A stretch of DNA of 64,000 bases from Tildeniella nuda ZEHNDER 1965/U140 (GCA_019358895.1 JAHHIG010000012.1:1-64000); one strand, 5' to 3'. Positions 16,176 through 26,777 are shown, counted from the stretch's first letter. A program made the numbers and translations. The notes: a model not told the origin generated them from the letters alone.

Positions 16176-18326
16176 TTAAACTACAGCCGCCGCTTCACGA
16201 GCTGCCGACGCTTCGTCAGGGTGAATCCCTAAACGCGTGAGGTTGACGCGTCCCCGGCTGTCGATTTCGCGCACCTTGACAATTACTTCATCGCCAAGAT
16301 TCACTTCATCTTCCACCTTGCCCACGCGGTAGTCTGCCAACTGCGAGATATGGATCATGCCTTCCTTGCCGGGAAGGAACTCGACAAACGCACCGATCGG
16401 AATCACACGAGTCACTTTACCGACATACACATCACCCTGGTTGAGCTTGCGCGTCATCCCCTGGATGATGCTGCGTGCTTTTTTCGCCGATTCGCCATCG
16501 ATCGACGAAATCGTGACAATGCCACTATCTTCGATGTCGATTTTGGCTCCGGTTTCTTCAGTAATACCTTTGATGGTCTTACCACCGGGACCAATGATCA
16601 TACCGATCATATCGGGATCAATCTTGATGGTCAGCAAGCGCGGTGCGAAGAGCGACATTTCAGCGCGTGGCTGATTGATTGCCTCCAGCATCTTGGACAG
16701 GATGTGCAGTCGGGCAGGCTTTGCCTCGTTGATTGCCTGAGCGATAACCGCCAACGGTAGACCGTTCAGCTTCATGTCAAGCTGGAGAGCGGTGATGCCC
16801 GTATCCGTACCCGCTACTTTGAAGTCCATGTCGCCCAGGAAGTCTTCAATGCCCTGAATATCGGTCAGAATGCGGATTTCGTCGCCTTCTTTGATCAAAC
16901 CCATCGCCGCACCGCTCACAGGCTTAGTAATGGGAACGCCTGCATCCATCAGCGCCAGGGTGGAGCCGGAGACCGATCCCATTGATGTGGAACCGTTGGA
17001 GGACAGTACTTCGGAGACGACCCGCAGGACATACGGAAAATCTTCTTTCTTGGGCAAAACGGGAATGAGGGCACGTTCTGCCAGGGCACCATGACCGACT
17101 TCACGACGACCAGGGGTTCGCATAGGGCGTGTCTCACCCACCGAGTAGGGCGGGAAGTTGTAGTGATGCAGGTAGCGTTTTTTCTCATCAGGATGGAGGT
17201 CATCCATTTCCTGGGCATCACCAGGCGTACCCAGCGTGACGACTGATAGAACCTGCGTGAGTCCCCGGTTAAACAACCCGCTGCCATGTACGCGTGGTGG
17301 CAAAACGCCAACCCGACACGAAATCGGACGCACTTCATCCAGTTGGCGACCGTCTACCCGCACTTTGTCTTCAATCACCTGGCGACGCATGAGCGTTTTG
17401 GTGACTTCTTTGAAGGTGTTGCTCAACGCTTTGGGCGCTTTAGCGGCTGCCAGTTTGACCGGATCTTCATCAGGCAGTTCGGCGATCGCCGCCACCACCG
17501 ATGCCTTAATCTCATCCAATGCCGTATCCCGCACCGCTTTATCTTTCTCAAAGCGACCCAGCACCTCTTTCACTGGTTGCGTGGCTCGCTCTTTGATGAA
17601 ATTTTCGAGTGTCAAATCGACCTCCGGAGGTGCTTCTTTGACCTGCTCAATGCCCAATTCTTGCAGCAAGTCTAGCTGTGCTTGAATCAAGTCACGCACT
17701 GCCTCGTAGCCGAAGTCGATCGCTTCAATAATGTCCTGCTCTGGTAGCTGGTTTGCACCCGCTTCGACCATGATCACACCATCTGGCGTACCTGCAACCA
17801 CCAGATCCAGGTCACCCGCTTCGATTTCGCTAAAGGTGGGATTAATGACGAAATCATCACCAACCAAGCCCACACGCACGGCAGCCATTGGTCCGTTAAA
17901 CGGTAGCTTTGCCAGCAGTACGGCGATCGACGCGCCTGTAACAGCCAGCACATCGGGCGGCACGCGATCGTCCATCGACATCGTGGTCGCAACAACTTGA
18001 ATATCATCGCGCAGCCAACCGGGAAAGAGAGGACGCAAGGGGCGATCGATCAAACGGCTTGTCAACGTGGCGCGTTCGGGCGGGCGACCTTCACGCCGCA
18101 AAAAGCCACCAGGAATGCGCCCAGCGGCATACAAACGTTCTTCGTAATCGACCAGCAGCGGGAGGAAGTCAATCCCTTCTCGTCCAGCGGCGCGGGTTGC
18201 AGTGACCAATACAGCAGTGTCTTCCGATTCAATGAGGACGGTTCCGCCTGCTTGTGGAGCGAGTAAACCAACCTTCAGCCGAATATCCCTACCATCAAAG
18301 GATATCGACTTCTCAAATTCTTTCAT
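16176..18326 (-). CDS. pnp: Polyribonucleotide nucleotidyltransferase (PNPase)
   Basis: A 3'-5' phosphorolytic exoribonuclease that also synthesises RNA tails, which matters in cyanobacteria because they use PNPase for polyadenylation. The 716-residue protein has two RNase PH-like domains: the first opens [17 protein letters not shown] with [22 protein letters not shown], and the second opens [15 protein letters not shown] with [15 protein letters not shown]. Catalytic acidic residues lie in [21 protein letters not shown] domain ([17 protein letters not shown], near residue 575) and an S1 domain ([20 protein letters not shown]) close the protein. Its length and domain order are normal. Confidence 0.96.
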   Translation of the reverse strand: MKEFEKSISFDGRDIRLKVGLLAPQAGGTVLIESEDTAVLVTATRAAGREGIDFLPLLVDYEERLYAAGRIPGGFLRREGRPPERATLTSRLIDRPLRPLFPGWLRDDIQVVATTMSMDDRVPPDVLAVTGASIAVLLAKLPFNGPMAAVRVGLVGDDFVINPTFSEIEAGDLDLVVAGTPDGVIMVEAGANQLPEQDIIEAIDFGYEAVRDLIQAQLDLLQELGIEQVKEAPPEVDLTLENFIKERATQPVKEVLGRFEKDKAVRDTALDEIKASVVAAIAELPDEDPVKLAAAKAPKALSNTFKEVTKTLMRRQVIEDKVRVDGRQLDEVRPISCRVGVLPPRVHGSGLFNRGLTQVLSVVTLGTPGDAQEMDDLHPDEKKRYLHHYNFPPYSVGETRPMRTPGRREVGHGALAERALIPVLPKKEDFPYVLRVVSEVLSSNGSTSMGSVSGSTLALMDAGVPITKPVSGAAMGLIKEGDEIRILTDIQGIEDFLGDMDFKVAGTDTGITALQLDMKLNGLPLAVIAQAINEAKPARLHILSKMLEAINQPRAEMSLFAPRLLTIKIDPDMIGMIIGPGGKTIKGITEETGAKIDIEDSGIVTISSIDGESAKKARSIIQGMTRKLNQGDVYVGKVTRVIPIGAFVEFLPGKEGMIHISQLADYRVGKVEDEVNLGDEVIVKVREIDSRGRVNLTRLGIHPDEASAAREAAAVV

Positions 18327-19155
18327 GTAGTGTGTTATCCTTCTTCATCGCTCTTTTTGTTTTCTTTCGCAATCGTAGCATTGATATTCAGATACGGCTT
18401 TGAATGCAACCGATCGCCAAAAGTAAGCCATTCAAAATGTTAAAGAATTTGAAAAGGCGCTTGAACGAAAATTCAAAGATAGTGGCGAACAGCAAGGAGC
18501 AGCAGATGTTTTAGCGTTAGGGTCTATGCTGAAGCAGTCCGTGGAAGTAAACCAAGCTTACGCGCTTTCGGTACTCTGACATCAGGTTTCAGGTTGTACA
18601 ATAAAGATGGATGATGCAGTGGCGATCGCGGCGGCTAAACCTGGATTTGCGAATTTTCAGGAGGTTGTCCATCATTTCGCTTTGAGCGCTATGAATGTCT
18701 ACACTTGATTAGTTTTGTAAGGAAATGTGTAGAAAAAAGGCACACCATGAACGATGTCGTGTACATCAATTTTGCAGTGACAATGGCTTTCGGCTGGACG
18801 GTTTGCTGTCTTTAAAAACTGTGATAGCGGCACCTTAAACCTGACTCTTTTCGCTTTTTGGACTTCCACATCGGCAAACGATTGCAACGTTGATTCTCGC
18901 AAACGTCCTGGACATTGCTTTAACAGCGGCGAATGTACTGTTCAATGCCATCAATTGACACCGTTGCAGTAGCAACACTGATTGCATGAGATGGAGTTAA
19001 TCAAGCTTGAAGCAGGTAAAGCATGATCTGAAAATCGCGCGGCATAAGTTTCTTTCTTGGAGAGCTTATTGTCTTTATTGATCACCACAGCGCTTTTACA
19101 ACATCGTTTCAAACGCTCAACTTCTTTCAGCGCAGTCTGAACTTCTCTAACGCGC
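18327..19155. other. 829-base gap with ORF remnants
   Basis: There is no convincing gene. On the plus strand a startless frame at about 18427-18579 reads VKEFEKALERKFKDSGEQQG and continues for some 28 codons, which looks like a C-terminal gene fragment. A 34-codon frame from ATG 18609 also looks protein-like, with little support. On the minus strand a frame at 18951-19155 contains VREVQTALKEVERLKRCCKS without known family. The codon-like but broken texture suggests gene decay between pnp and the helicase. Base composition is more AT-rich than the flanking genes. Confidence 0.45.
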
Positions 19156-22100
19156 ATGGCAATTTTACACGGTAGCTGGTTCATTTACTCTCAGGCAGAG
19201 GCGGAAACGAGGCACGGTTCTGGTGAACACGCTGCCTCAGCTCAAGGCTACCTCTTTCTTTGGGGCGAGGTCTGGCGCAGAATCACACCTGAGATACCCT
19301 ACGCTGCTGGGTTGACTCATCTAGACATGACTCTGCAAACCCACCCCTTTGCAATGTCTCCCACGGAGTTGCAGGCGCTGTTGCGATCGCGACAGCAAAC
19401 CAATCACCTTCACCTTCCAGAATCGTTTTTACAACCGATCGCTGATCGATCCACTGCTACTGCCTCTAAAGCAAGACGATCGCGCTCCACTCAAGAAGCA
19501 GCGGTAGCGACACTTGCCACCACGATGTCTGGTCAATGGCAGACGCAGGTATTGGCAGTGCCATCCTATCTGGCAGAGGATGAACTGGAACTGCCGACGG
19601 GCGCGATCGTCCCGCAGCATTCTGCCGTGGTGGAGAATGCCACTGTCGACGATCGCGATCGCTTCCTTTATCCGTGGCGCGTCGAGGGGCTTTGTCTTGA
19701 CCCGATCGCCGCCATTACCTTTCTCAATTCCTTGCCGTTAGGCACCGTTGATGTGGATGACTCCTTTCTCAGTGGTGATCTGCGCTTTTGGTCTCATACT
19801 GCTCGCTGGAGTTTGGATTTGCTGGCGCGATCAAAGTTTTTGCCAGGGTTAGAGCGAGGAGAGCGAACTGCCTGGGCGCGTTGGCAACCGCTGTTGGATA
19901 GTGCCGTTGATCAGGTGCGATGGAAGCATTTTGTCGATCGAATGCCTGTTGCCTGTCGGTTGTATGAGCAGGAGGACGAAGGTAACGGGCAGGCAACCGC
20001 AGAGACGCAGAGACGCAGAGAGGAGGCAAATAACGCAAAAGCAGTCAAAACGCAAAGCTGCTCTCTCGCTCTCCCACTGCCTACGCCGCCCCAGGCTCTC
20101 CTCCAAGCTTTTCTCAGCAGCACTCTGGATGCTCAAATCAGGCTCTTGGCTCAGCAGCACTCGTTATCAGCTTCGGCAGAAAAAACAATGTCGGGTGCGG
20201 TGCGATCGTGGCTACAGGCATTAGGGCAAGAGGGGGCGATCGTACCTGTTGCTGAGAATGTGGCTGGGCTGGATGCTCTAGAGACCGCGCTGGCAAACTG
20301 GACGGCACCTTTGCAGCTTCAGGGCGTACAGCAAAATCTGTTTCGCACCTGTCTGTATTTGCATCCACCTCAAGTGGGTCAGCCTCGATCAGGTCAGAGT
20401 CAAGCAGGTCAGAATCAGTGGAGACTAGAATACTTCTTACAGTCAGCGGATGATGAGACGTTTTTGGTGAATGCACCCACGATTTGGGGCAACCCGGTGG
20501 AGCAATTGCATTACCAGGGTCGATCGATCGATCGTCCGCAGGAAACGCTGCTGATGGGTTTGGGGCTTGCGTCTCGCCTCTATGCGCCAATTGAACCGAG
20601 TTTGCAGGCACCACGTCCCCAGTTTTGTGCGCTCACGGCACTGCAAGCATACGAATTTATCAAAGCAACGGCGTGGCGCTTGCAGGATAGCGGGCTTGGT
20701 GTAGTGCTGCCGCCGAGTCTGGCAAATCAGGGCGGCTGGGCAAGTCGTTTGGGGCTAAAAATTCAGGCACAGTCGGCAAAGCTCAACAAAGGTCAGGTAC
20801 GGCTGGGCTTGCAAAGTCTGCTTAACTTTCGGTGGGAGTTATCGATTGGTGGGCAAAGCCTGTCTAAAGCGGAATTCGATCGCCTGGTTGCCCTCAACGC
20901 GCCCCTGGTTGAAATCAACGGCGAATGGGTCGAACTCCGTCCCCAAGACATTCGCGCTGCCCAAACCTTTTTCGCCAGCCGCAAAGACCAGACCGCCCTG
21001 TCTCTGGAGGATGCGCTGCGGATTAGTACCGGGGATACGCAGACGATCGAAAAGCTACCCGTAGTGAGCTTCGAGGCATCGGGTCCGTTGCAAGAACTGA
21101 TCACCACCCTCAGCGGCAATCGCCAGATTGAGGCATTACCCACACCCAAAAACTTTCGGGGCACACTGCGTCCCTACCAGTCACGAGGCGTTGGCTGGCT
21201 GGCATTCCTGGAACAATGGGGCTTGGGTGCCTGCCTTGCGGACGATATGGGCTTGGGCAAAACCATTCAGCTCCTCGCCTTTCTGCTGCACCTCAAAGAG
21301 CAGAAAACCTTGGAGCATCCCACACTGCTGGTTTGCCCAACGTCAGTACTCGGCAACTGGGAGCGTGAGGTCAAAAAATTTGCTCCCACGTTGATCGCTT
21401 TCTTGTATCACGGCGACAAGCGACCGCAAGGGAAAGCCTTTGCCAAAGCAGCACAGGGTAAGGATCTCATTATTACGAGCTACGCGCTGGTGCAGCGGGA
21501 TAGCAAAGATCTGCAAACGATCGTGTGGCAAGGTGTGGTGCTGGATGAAGCGCAAAACATCAAAAACCCCGATGCCAAACAATCACAGGCAGTCCGGGAG
21601 CTTGACGCGCAGTTTCGCATTGCGCTAACGGGCACCCCGGTCGAAAATCGCTTGTCTGAACTATGGTCAATTCTGGACTTCCTGAATCCAGGCTATCTGG
21701 GACCCAAAAACTTCTTCCAGCGGCGCTTTGCTACCCCGATCGAGCGCTATGGCGATACCGCCTCTCTGCAAACCCTTCGATCGCTCGTCCAGCCCTTCTT
21801 GCTCCGTCGCCTCAAGACCGATCGCGACATCATCCAAGATTTGCCTGATAAGCAAGAAATGACGGTTTTCTGCGGACTCTCGTCTGAACAAGCATCCCTT
21901 TACCAGCACACCGTCGATCGCTCCTTAGCTGAGATCGAAGCCGCCGAAGGCATTCAGCGCAAAGGCATCATTCTCGCGCTGCTGGTGAAGTTGAAGCAAA
22001 TCTGCAACCATCCAGCCCTCTTTTTGAAGGAAGAAGGCAGGGAAGGAAAGGATAAAGGCTCAAGGATCAAGGATAAAAGCAGTGACGGTGATTTAGCCTT

Positions 22101-22680
22101 TAGCCTTCATACTTCAGCCTTTCTCACCCGCTCTGGCAAGCTTCAGCGGCTTGAAGAAATGCTGGAAGAAGTGGTGGCAGAGGGCGATCGCGCGCTCATC
22201 TTTACCCAGTTTGCCGAATGGGGCAAGCTGTTGAAAGCGCATCTGGAGCGTCAGTTGGGACGAGAAACGTTGTTCCTTTACGGCAGCACGTCGAAGAAAC
22301 AGCGCGAGGAAATGGTCGATCGCTTCCAGCATGATCCTCAAGGACCTCGCATCTTTATTCTGTCGCTGAAAGCAGGTGGTGTAGGCTTAAACCTGACTCG
22401 TGCCAATCACGTCTTCCACTTCGATCGCTGGTGGAATCCCGCAGTGGAAAATCAGGCAACCGATCGCGTCTTTCGCATCGGGCAAACCAAGAATGTGCAA
22501 GTACACAAATTCGTCTGCAACGGCACATTGGAAGAGAAAGTCCATGAACTCATCGAAAGCAAAAAGGCACTGGCAGAAAACGTCATCGGTGCAGGCGAAA
22601 ACTGGCTCACTGAGTTGGACACCAATAGTTTGCGAGATTTGCTCTTGCTCGATCGCAGTGCCATCATTGGCGATGAATAA
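19156..22680 (+). CDS. SNF2/Rad54-family DEAD/DEAH helicase
   Basis: A 1174-residue SNF2-type ATPase like the cyanobacterial HepA/Rad54-related helicases. The first 650 residues are a family-specific N-terminal region (opening AILHGSWFIYSQ). The motor follows: RPYQSRGVGWLAFLEQWGLG, Walker A DDMGLGKTIQ near residue 697, Walker B DEAQNIKNP near 797 and ALTGTPVENRLSELW. Lobe 2 contains ALIFTQFAEWGKLLK, FILSLKAGGVGLNLTRANHV and ATDRVFRIGQTKNVQVHKF. Residues about 278-310 and 958-986 (EGREGKDKGSRIKDKSSDG) look like intergenic repeats read in frame; both sit at domain or loop boundaries. SNF2 proteins remodel or translocate on DNA; the target here is unknown. Confidence 0.92.
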   Translation: MAILHGSWFIYSQAEAETRHGSGEHAASAQGYLFLWGEVWRRITPEIPYAAGLTHLDMTLQTHPFAMSPTELQALLRSRQQTNHLHLPESFLQPIADRSTATASKARRSRSTQEAAVATLATTMSGQWQTQVLAVPSYLAEDELELPTGAIVPQHSAVVENATVDDRDRFLYPWRVEGLCLDPIAAITFLNSLPLGTVDVDDSFLSGDLRFWSHTARWSLDLLARSKFLPGLERGERTAWARWQPLLDSAVDQVRWKHFVDRMPVACRLYEQEDEGNGQATAETQRRREEANNAKAVKTQSCSLALPLPTPPQALLQAFLSSTLDAQIRLLAQQHSLSASAEKTMSGAVRSWLQALGQEGAIVPVAENVAGLDALETALANWTAPLQLQGVQQNLFRTCLYLHPPQVGQPRSGQSQAGQNQWRLEYFLQSADDETFLVNAPTIWGNPVEQLHYQGRSIDRPQETLLMGLGLASRLYAPIEPSLQAPRPQFCALTALQAYEFIKATAWRLQDSGLGVVLPPSLANQGGWASRLGLKIQAQSAKLNKGQVRLGLQSLLNFRWELSIGGQSLSKAEFDRLVALNAPLVEINGEWVELRPQDIRAAQTFFASRKDQTALSLEDALRISTGDTQTIEKLPVVSFEASGPLQELITTLSGNRQIEALPTPKNFRGTLRPYQSRGVGWLAFLEQWGLGACLADDMGLGKTIQLLAFLLHLKEQKTLEHPTLLVCPTSVLGNWEREVKKFAPTLIAFLYHGDKRPQGKAFAKAAQGKDLIITSYALVQRDSKDLQTIVWQGVVLDEAQNIKNPDAKQSQAVRELDAQFRIALTGTPVENRLSELWSILDFLNPGYLGPKNFFQRRFATPIERYGDTASLQTLRSLVQPFLLRRLKTDRDIIQDLPDKQEMTVFCGLSSEQASLYQHTVDRSLAEIEAAEGIQRKGIILALLVKLKQICNHPALFLKEEGREGKDKGSRIKDKSSDGDLAFSLHTSAFLTRSGKLQRLEEMLEEVVAEGDRALIFTQFAEWGKLLKAHLERQLGRETLFLYGSTSKKQREEMVDRFQHDPQGPRIFILSLKAGGVGLNLTRANHVFHFDRWWNPAVENQATDRVFRIGQTKNVQVHKFVCNGTLEEKVHELIESKKALAENVIGAGENWLTELDTNSLRDLLLLDRSAIIGDE

Positions 22681-22763
22681 GCTTCAACCTGTCTCTGGTG
22701 CACCGACGATCGCCTAAAGCCACTCAAGTTCCCGAACACTCTGTGCCGCAACGCGATCGTGCC

Positions 22764-22886
22764 TCAATCCACTGCTGCTTCCAGTGCTTGCAACACCGAT
22801 CGCGTCATGAGGTCATCTGTGCGATGCGTTTGCATGGCTTTTTGAAGGAGAGTGCGAACGTTTTGTGCTCTTTCTTGCATCCAGCG
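22764..22886 (-). pseudogene. C-terminal fragment of a lost TPR/STAND gene
   Basis: The minus strand encodes WMQERAQNVRTLLQKAMQTH followed by RTDDLMTRSVLQALEAAVD and a stop at 22764. This aligns over its length with the C-terminus of the TIR/NB-ARC/TPR protein encoded at 23650-26529 (WVQEGTQNFRALLQKAIQEQ, then RSDEL..DVMTRGVLRVLEE). It begins immediately after the xisI stop, with an in-frame stop upstream and no start. It is a remnant of a paralogous gene whose 5' part is gone. Confidence 0.8.
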
Positions 22887-22889
22887 AAA

Positions 22890-23222
22890 CTAACTCACGG
22901 CATAACCCGTTAGCGGTCTACGATGGGGAGCCTGGAAACCAAGCACAATATCCGACTTCGGAACGCCGCGATCGAGGAGTGCCTGAGCGAAATCGATCTC
23001 GGTGCCATTGTATTGCAACCAGATTTTGCCGTCTTTAATGTCGAAATGGATCACACAGCCGTAAGTGCGGTGATGATTAGACCAACCCACATTGACAACT
23101 TGGTAGTGATCGCGCTGAAGATCGAAGATGCATTGGGATTCGACCTCTTGATCGGAACGACGATCGCTGTATTCAGTAAGCAGGTTTTGAATCATGTCTC
23201 GATAGGCGGTTAGTTTATCCAT
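22890..23222 (-). CDS. xisI: XisI family protein
   Basis: A 110-residue protein matching the XisI family, first described as a factor controlling excision of the fdxN DNA element in Anabaena heterocysts. Features include MDKLTAYRDMIQNLLTEYS at the start, then VVNVGWSNHHRTYGCVIHFD and DGKIWLQYNGTEIDFAQALLD, and GVPKSDIVLGFQAPHRRP at the end. Its start overlaps xisH by 13 bases. Many xisHI pairs occur in cyanobacteria without any fdxN element; a general role as a two-gene mobile or defence-type module has been suspected but is not established. Confidence 0.9.
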   Translation of the reverse strand: MDKLTAYRDMIQNLLTEYSDRRSDQEVESQCIFDLQRDHYQVVNVGWSNHHRTYGCVIHFDIKDGKIWLQYNGTEIDFAQALLDRGVPKSDIVLGFQAPHRRPLTGYAVS

Positions 23223-23626
23223 GCGTCAATCGTCTCCTGTTGTTCATCATAAATGAGGAGTTTGAGTTGCATTCTTCGTATGACTTTTTGAATAAAAAGT
23301 AGGGTAAAAAATTCATTGTAGATAGCGAGCGGAGCGTCTAAATACAAGGTTCGTGTCGGTTCTTTTTCTTCAAGGGCAAGTTGATAGTTGATAAATTGCC
23401 CCAGTGCGGTATGAAATTCTGAAATTGAAGATGCACCGAGAAAACTTTTGATTTCAACCGCAATTTTTTGATCATCGCGTTCTGCGGCGATCATCAGTTC
23501 TGCTCCCAAATCGATGTACATTTCAACGCCACCCACTTTGAGATAGTAGGGATCATGGGTGATTGTCCAACCGTCTTTTTCGAGCGCGCATTTAACAATA
23601 GCGTGAGTAATGTCTTTAGCAGACAT
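23210..23626 (-). CDS. xisH: XisH family protein (nuclease-like)
   Basis: A 138-residue XisH family protein. MSAKDITHAIVKCALEKDGW, then IDLGAELMIAAERDDQKIAVEIKSFLGASS and EFHTALGQFINYQLAL are family hallmarks. The E..AAERDDQKIAVEIKS segment fits a PD-(D/E)xK-type nuclease core (Glu, then Glu-x-Lys), which suggests DNA cleavage. It is translationally coupled to xisI by a 13-base overlap and lies 23 bases downstream of the stop of the TIR/NB-ARC/TPR gene on the same strand, so the three may be one transcript. Confidence 0.9.
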   Translation of the reverse strand: MSAKDITHAIVKCALEKDGWTITHDPYYLKVGGVEMYIDLGAELMIAAERDDQKIAVEIKSFLGASSISEFHTALGQFINYQLALEEKEPTRTLYLDAPLAIYNEFFTLLFIQKVIRRMQLKLLIYDEQQETIDAWIN

Positions 23627-23649
23627 GAGATGCCATATCGCAACTATTG

Positions 23650-26529
23650 CTATTTTCGCTGAAATGGTGCGATCGCGTCATTGCGATCGCCCTCCCTTCC
23701 TACACGATCGCCCTCTCCCACACCCCACACCCCATACCCCTCTTCTAACACCCTCAACACCCCCCGCGTCATCACATCATCCGACAGTTCATCCGATCGC
23801 TGCTCCTGAATGGCTTTTTGGAGGAGAGCGCGAAAGTTTTGTGTGCCTTCCTGCACCCAGGGATGATTGGCTTCCAGTTTTGTCAAAAAGATCGGGAGTG
23901 CTTGCAGATAAAGGCGTTCTGCCTCTCGATAGCGTCTTTGCTGATCGTAAACTCCTGCCAGATTGTGCAAAGACCTTGCAAGATGAGGATGATCGGCAGG
24001 AAGTTGTTTCTGCCTTATGGAAATGGCTTTTAGGAAAAATGATTCTGCTTCCGTGTAACGCTCTTGCAATCGGTAGAGCGCTGCCAAATTGTTCAAGCTC
24101 GTTGCCACACCGGGATGGTCATCGCCCAATTGACATTGTCGAATTGAGAGCGATCGCAGATAGAGCGGTTCCGCTTCCCTATACCGTCCTTGAGAATAGT
24201 ACAAGAAAGCCAAATTGTTTAGGCTCGATGTCACATAGAGATGGTCATCGCCCAACTGCCATTGCTGAATTTCCAGCGATCGTACATATAGCGGTTCCGC
24301 TTCCCCGTACCGTCCTTGAGAATTGTACAAGATTGCTAAGTCATTCAGGTTCCGTGCCACATCGAGATGGTTGTCGCCCAACTGCCGTTGCTGAATTTCC
24401 AGCGATCTCATAAACAGCGGTTCCGCTTCTCCATACCGTCCTTGAGAACTGTACAAGACTGCCAAGTCATTCAGGTTCTGTGCCACGTCAAGATGGTCGT
24501 CGCCCAACTGCCGTTGCTGAATTTCCAGCGACCTCATAAACAGCGGTTCGGCTTCCCCATACCGTCCTTGGAAGTAGTACAAGTGAGCTAAATTATTCAG
24601 GCTCGTTGCCACATCGGGATGGTCATCGCCCAACTGCCGTTGTCGAATTAAGAGCGATCGCGCAAACAGCGGCTCTGCTTCTGCATAGCGTCCTTTAGCT
24701 TGGTAAAGTGTTGCCAAACCATTGAGGCTGGTTGCCACGTCGAGATGATCGTTGCCCAACTGTTGTTCCCGAATCGAGAGCGATCGGACATAGAGCGGTT
24801 CTGCTTCTACATAGCGCCCTTGACCGTGATAGAGGCTTGCTGTCCAATGTAGACATGTTGCTAAATCAAGTGCTTGCTCTGGTCTGGCTAACCGTTCCAT
24901 CGCCGCTTGCAAATGGGAAATCATGATGGTCGATTCCTTGGTCAGCGATCGCTCCGGCTTCTCCTGAACTCTTTCCGCCTCAGCAATCACCCCCTCATAA
25001 AACCTCTGCTGCAATGCCGAGTCATCTGCTCGTTGCGATCGCTTCGCCGCAAAAAATTCCCGCAGCAGTTGATGCAGTTGGTACATCCCCTGATCCACGC
25101 GCTTCAGCAGATGGGTGCCCAATAGCTGCTCATCGCGGATTTCCTCCAGCTCCTCCGCATCCAGGGTTGGCAAACACTGTTCTACCAGCGTCCAGGGGAT
25201 TTCTACCAGGGCAAACAGGCTCAACACGGCGGCGACTTGCTGCGCGGACTCGTCCAATGCCTGCCAGCTCAACTCAAATGCAGCGGCTACTCCCAACGAT
25301 GCGGTCATACCCGGTTCGGCTTGCTTAAAGGCGATCGCGTCCAGGCGTTTGTCTTGCAACCGTTGCCACAAGACGGCGAGGGAAAGATCGGGCTTGCGGG
25401 CTAAATACCGTCCCACTAGCTCCACTCCCAACGGCAAATAGCCCAACCACTCACAAAGCTGCCGTTCTAGATCCCCGACTTCTTGAAGAAGTCGGGGATC
25501 TGTGGTGTCTCTACCCTGGCTGACGATCGCTCTCAACAATTCCAGCGCTTTTGCCTCCGACAGCACCTCCAGTTGTATATCCTGCACGGGCGAACCAAAG
25601 TGCGATCGCGTCGTGAGCAATACCTTAAAGCGCGAGTCTTGCGGTGGCAGAAACGGTGCAATATCGTCGTACTCCTGCACATCATCAAAAATAAGTAATG
25701 CGGCTCCTTCGCGCCACCGTCTCCAGCACCACCGCACTTTTTCGATTAATTCCAGGTCGTCTGGGGGAATTAATTCCAGGCACGATCGCACGAAGCTAAT
25801 AATTTGCGTGCCTACGTCTTCCCGTGCCCGTATCCAGCAGAGTCCACCAGGATAATCACTCTCGCGGCAGTGTTGGCGGGCGTACTGCAACGCGAGTTCG
25901 GTCTTGCCAATGCCGCCCATCCCGGAGATTGCCGAAATGGCAACGGTTGAACCCCGCTGCAACTGCTCATGAATCTGCGCGAGTTCCGTCTCTCGCCCGA
26001 CAAAGTTCGTGCTGCCGTAGGGGAGGTTCTGTAGGATACTCGGCGGATAGATCGGTTTGGTATGAGGTGTAGAGTCTGGATAAATTGGTTTCTGAGTCGG
26101 CTTACCGCGCTCTTTCTTGACGGCTTTTTTTGCCTCTTGCCGCACCAGTTCTGTGGCGATGTCCTCCGGCTTGCCCACCAGATCGACATACAAAATCTGC
26201 GCCCACAGTCCCTGGGGGGTACAGTCTGCTACCCGAATGGGGATAAGCCGTCGTGCCTTCCCCGTGGCATCTTTTGCAAAGGCGGCTGCCCATTCTGCCT
26301 GCACAAACCCCGATCGCAACGAATGGTTCGATAAAACGGCGATCGTCCGTTCTGCTTCGGCGGCTGCCGTTTGCATCTCTAGTACAAAGTTTCCCCCTGC
26401 GCCAAAATCCCACGCCTGAATGATGGTGGTATAGCCCTCACTTTCCAGTATCCAGGCAATCCATTCGGCGAAGGCGCGATCGTTTTGGTTGTAGCTGACA
26501 AAAAAATCCGTCTTCGCTTTAGCGTCCAT
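23650..26529 (-). CDS. TIR / NB-ARC / TPR STAND protein
   Basis: A 959-residue multidomain signalling NTPase. Residues about 6-135 form a TIR-like domain (DFFVSYNQNDRAFAEWIAWI; the likely catalytic Glu is E79 in GFVQAEWAAAF). Residues about 165-520 are NB-ARC: NFVGRETELAQIHEQL, P-loop SGMGGIGKTELA (202-213), Walker B LLIFDDVQ, and the winged-helix region CEWLGYLPLGVELVG. Residues about 565-900 hold eight 42-residue kinesin-light-chain-type TPRs (LYxxQGRYxEAEPL, LGDDHxDVA). Known bacterial TIR-STAND proteins sense phage and deplete NAD; that role is inferred here. The ATG at 26529 is chosen over 26556 because the added residues lie outside the TIR domain. The gene is collinear with xisH-xisI. 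Confidence 0.88.
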   Translation of the reverse strand: MDAKAKTDFFVSYNQNDRAFAEWIAWILESEGYTTIIQAWDFGAGGNFVLEMQTAAAEAERTIAVLSNHSLRSGFVQAEWAAAFAKDATGKARRLIPIRVADCTPQGLWAQILYVDLVGKPEDIATELVRQEAKKAVKKERGKPTQKPIYPDSTPHTKPIYPPSILQNLPYGSTNFVGRETELAQIHEQLQRGSTVAISAISGMGGIGKTELALQYARQHCRESDYPGGLCWIRAREDVGTQIISFVRSCLELIPPDDLELIEKVRWCWRRWREGAALLIFDDVQEYDDIAPFLPPQDSRFKVLLTTRSHFGSPVQDIQLEVLSEAKALELLRAIVSQGRDTTDPRLLQEVGDLERQLCEWLGYLPLGVELVGRYLARKPDLSLAVLWQRLQDKRLDAIAFKQAEPGMTASLGVAAAFELSWQALDESAQQVAAVLSLFALVEIPWTLVEQCLPTLDAEELEEIRDEQLLGTHLLKRVDQGMYQLHQLLREFFAAKRSQRADDSALQQRFYEGVIAEAERVQEKPERSLTKESTIMISHLQAAMERLARPEQALDLATCLHWTASLYHGQGRYVEAEPLYVRSLSIREQQLGNDHLDVATSLNGLATLYQAKGRYAEAEPLFARSLLIRQRQLGDDHPDVATSLNNLAHLYYFQGRYGEAEPLFMRSLEIQQRQLGDDHLDVAQNLNDLAVLYSSQGRYGEAEPLFMRSLEIQQRQLGDNHLDVARNLNDLAILYNSQGRYGEAEPLYVRSLEIQQWQLGDDHLYVTSSLNNLAFLYYSQGRYREAEPLYLRSLSIRQCQLGDDHPGVATSLNNLAALYRLQERYTEAESFFLKAISIRQKQLPADHPHLARSLHNLAGVYDQQRRYREAERLYLQALPIFLTKLEANHPWVQEGTQNFRALLQKAIQEQRSDELSDDVMTRGVLRVLEEGYGVWGVGEGDRVGREGDRNDAIAPFQRK

Positions 26530-26626
26530 AGGGGCAACTCGGAGACAGCGCTGCATTTTTTCTACCTCAGCATTCTAGCTTTCTCCGCAAAGTGTCAGAG
26601 TTTCTCCAGAAAGGATGAAGATTCTG

Positions 26627-26715
26627 GGTAGTAGCGCGTATAGCCTACGGCATTCAAGAAAAGCGAAGCGTTCCGTTCGCGTAGCGTTCCGTTCGCATAG
26701 CGTTCCGAAGGAAAG
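26627..26715. repeat. Dispersed repeat with GCGTTCCGTTCGC units
   Basis: Contains TATAGCCTACGGCATTCAAG followed by AAAAGCG, the motif shared with 548-585 and 56228-56262, then three short AGCGTTCCGTTCGC-type units. It lies upstream of the TIR/NB-ARC gene, inside the 900-base gap to the TIR/WD40 gene. Confidence 0.6.
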
Positions 26716-26777
26716 GAAAGGAACCGTTCTGGTTTGAAGTCTGCTGGGTTTGTACCAGTTCTGTGGGAATCCGATCC

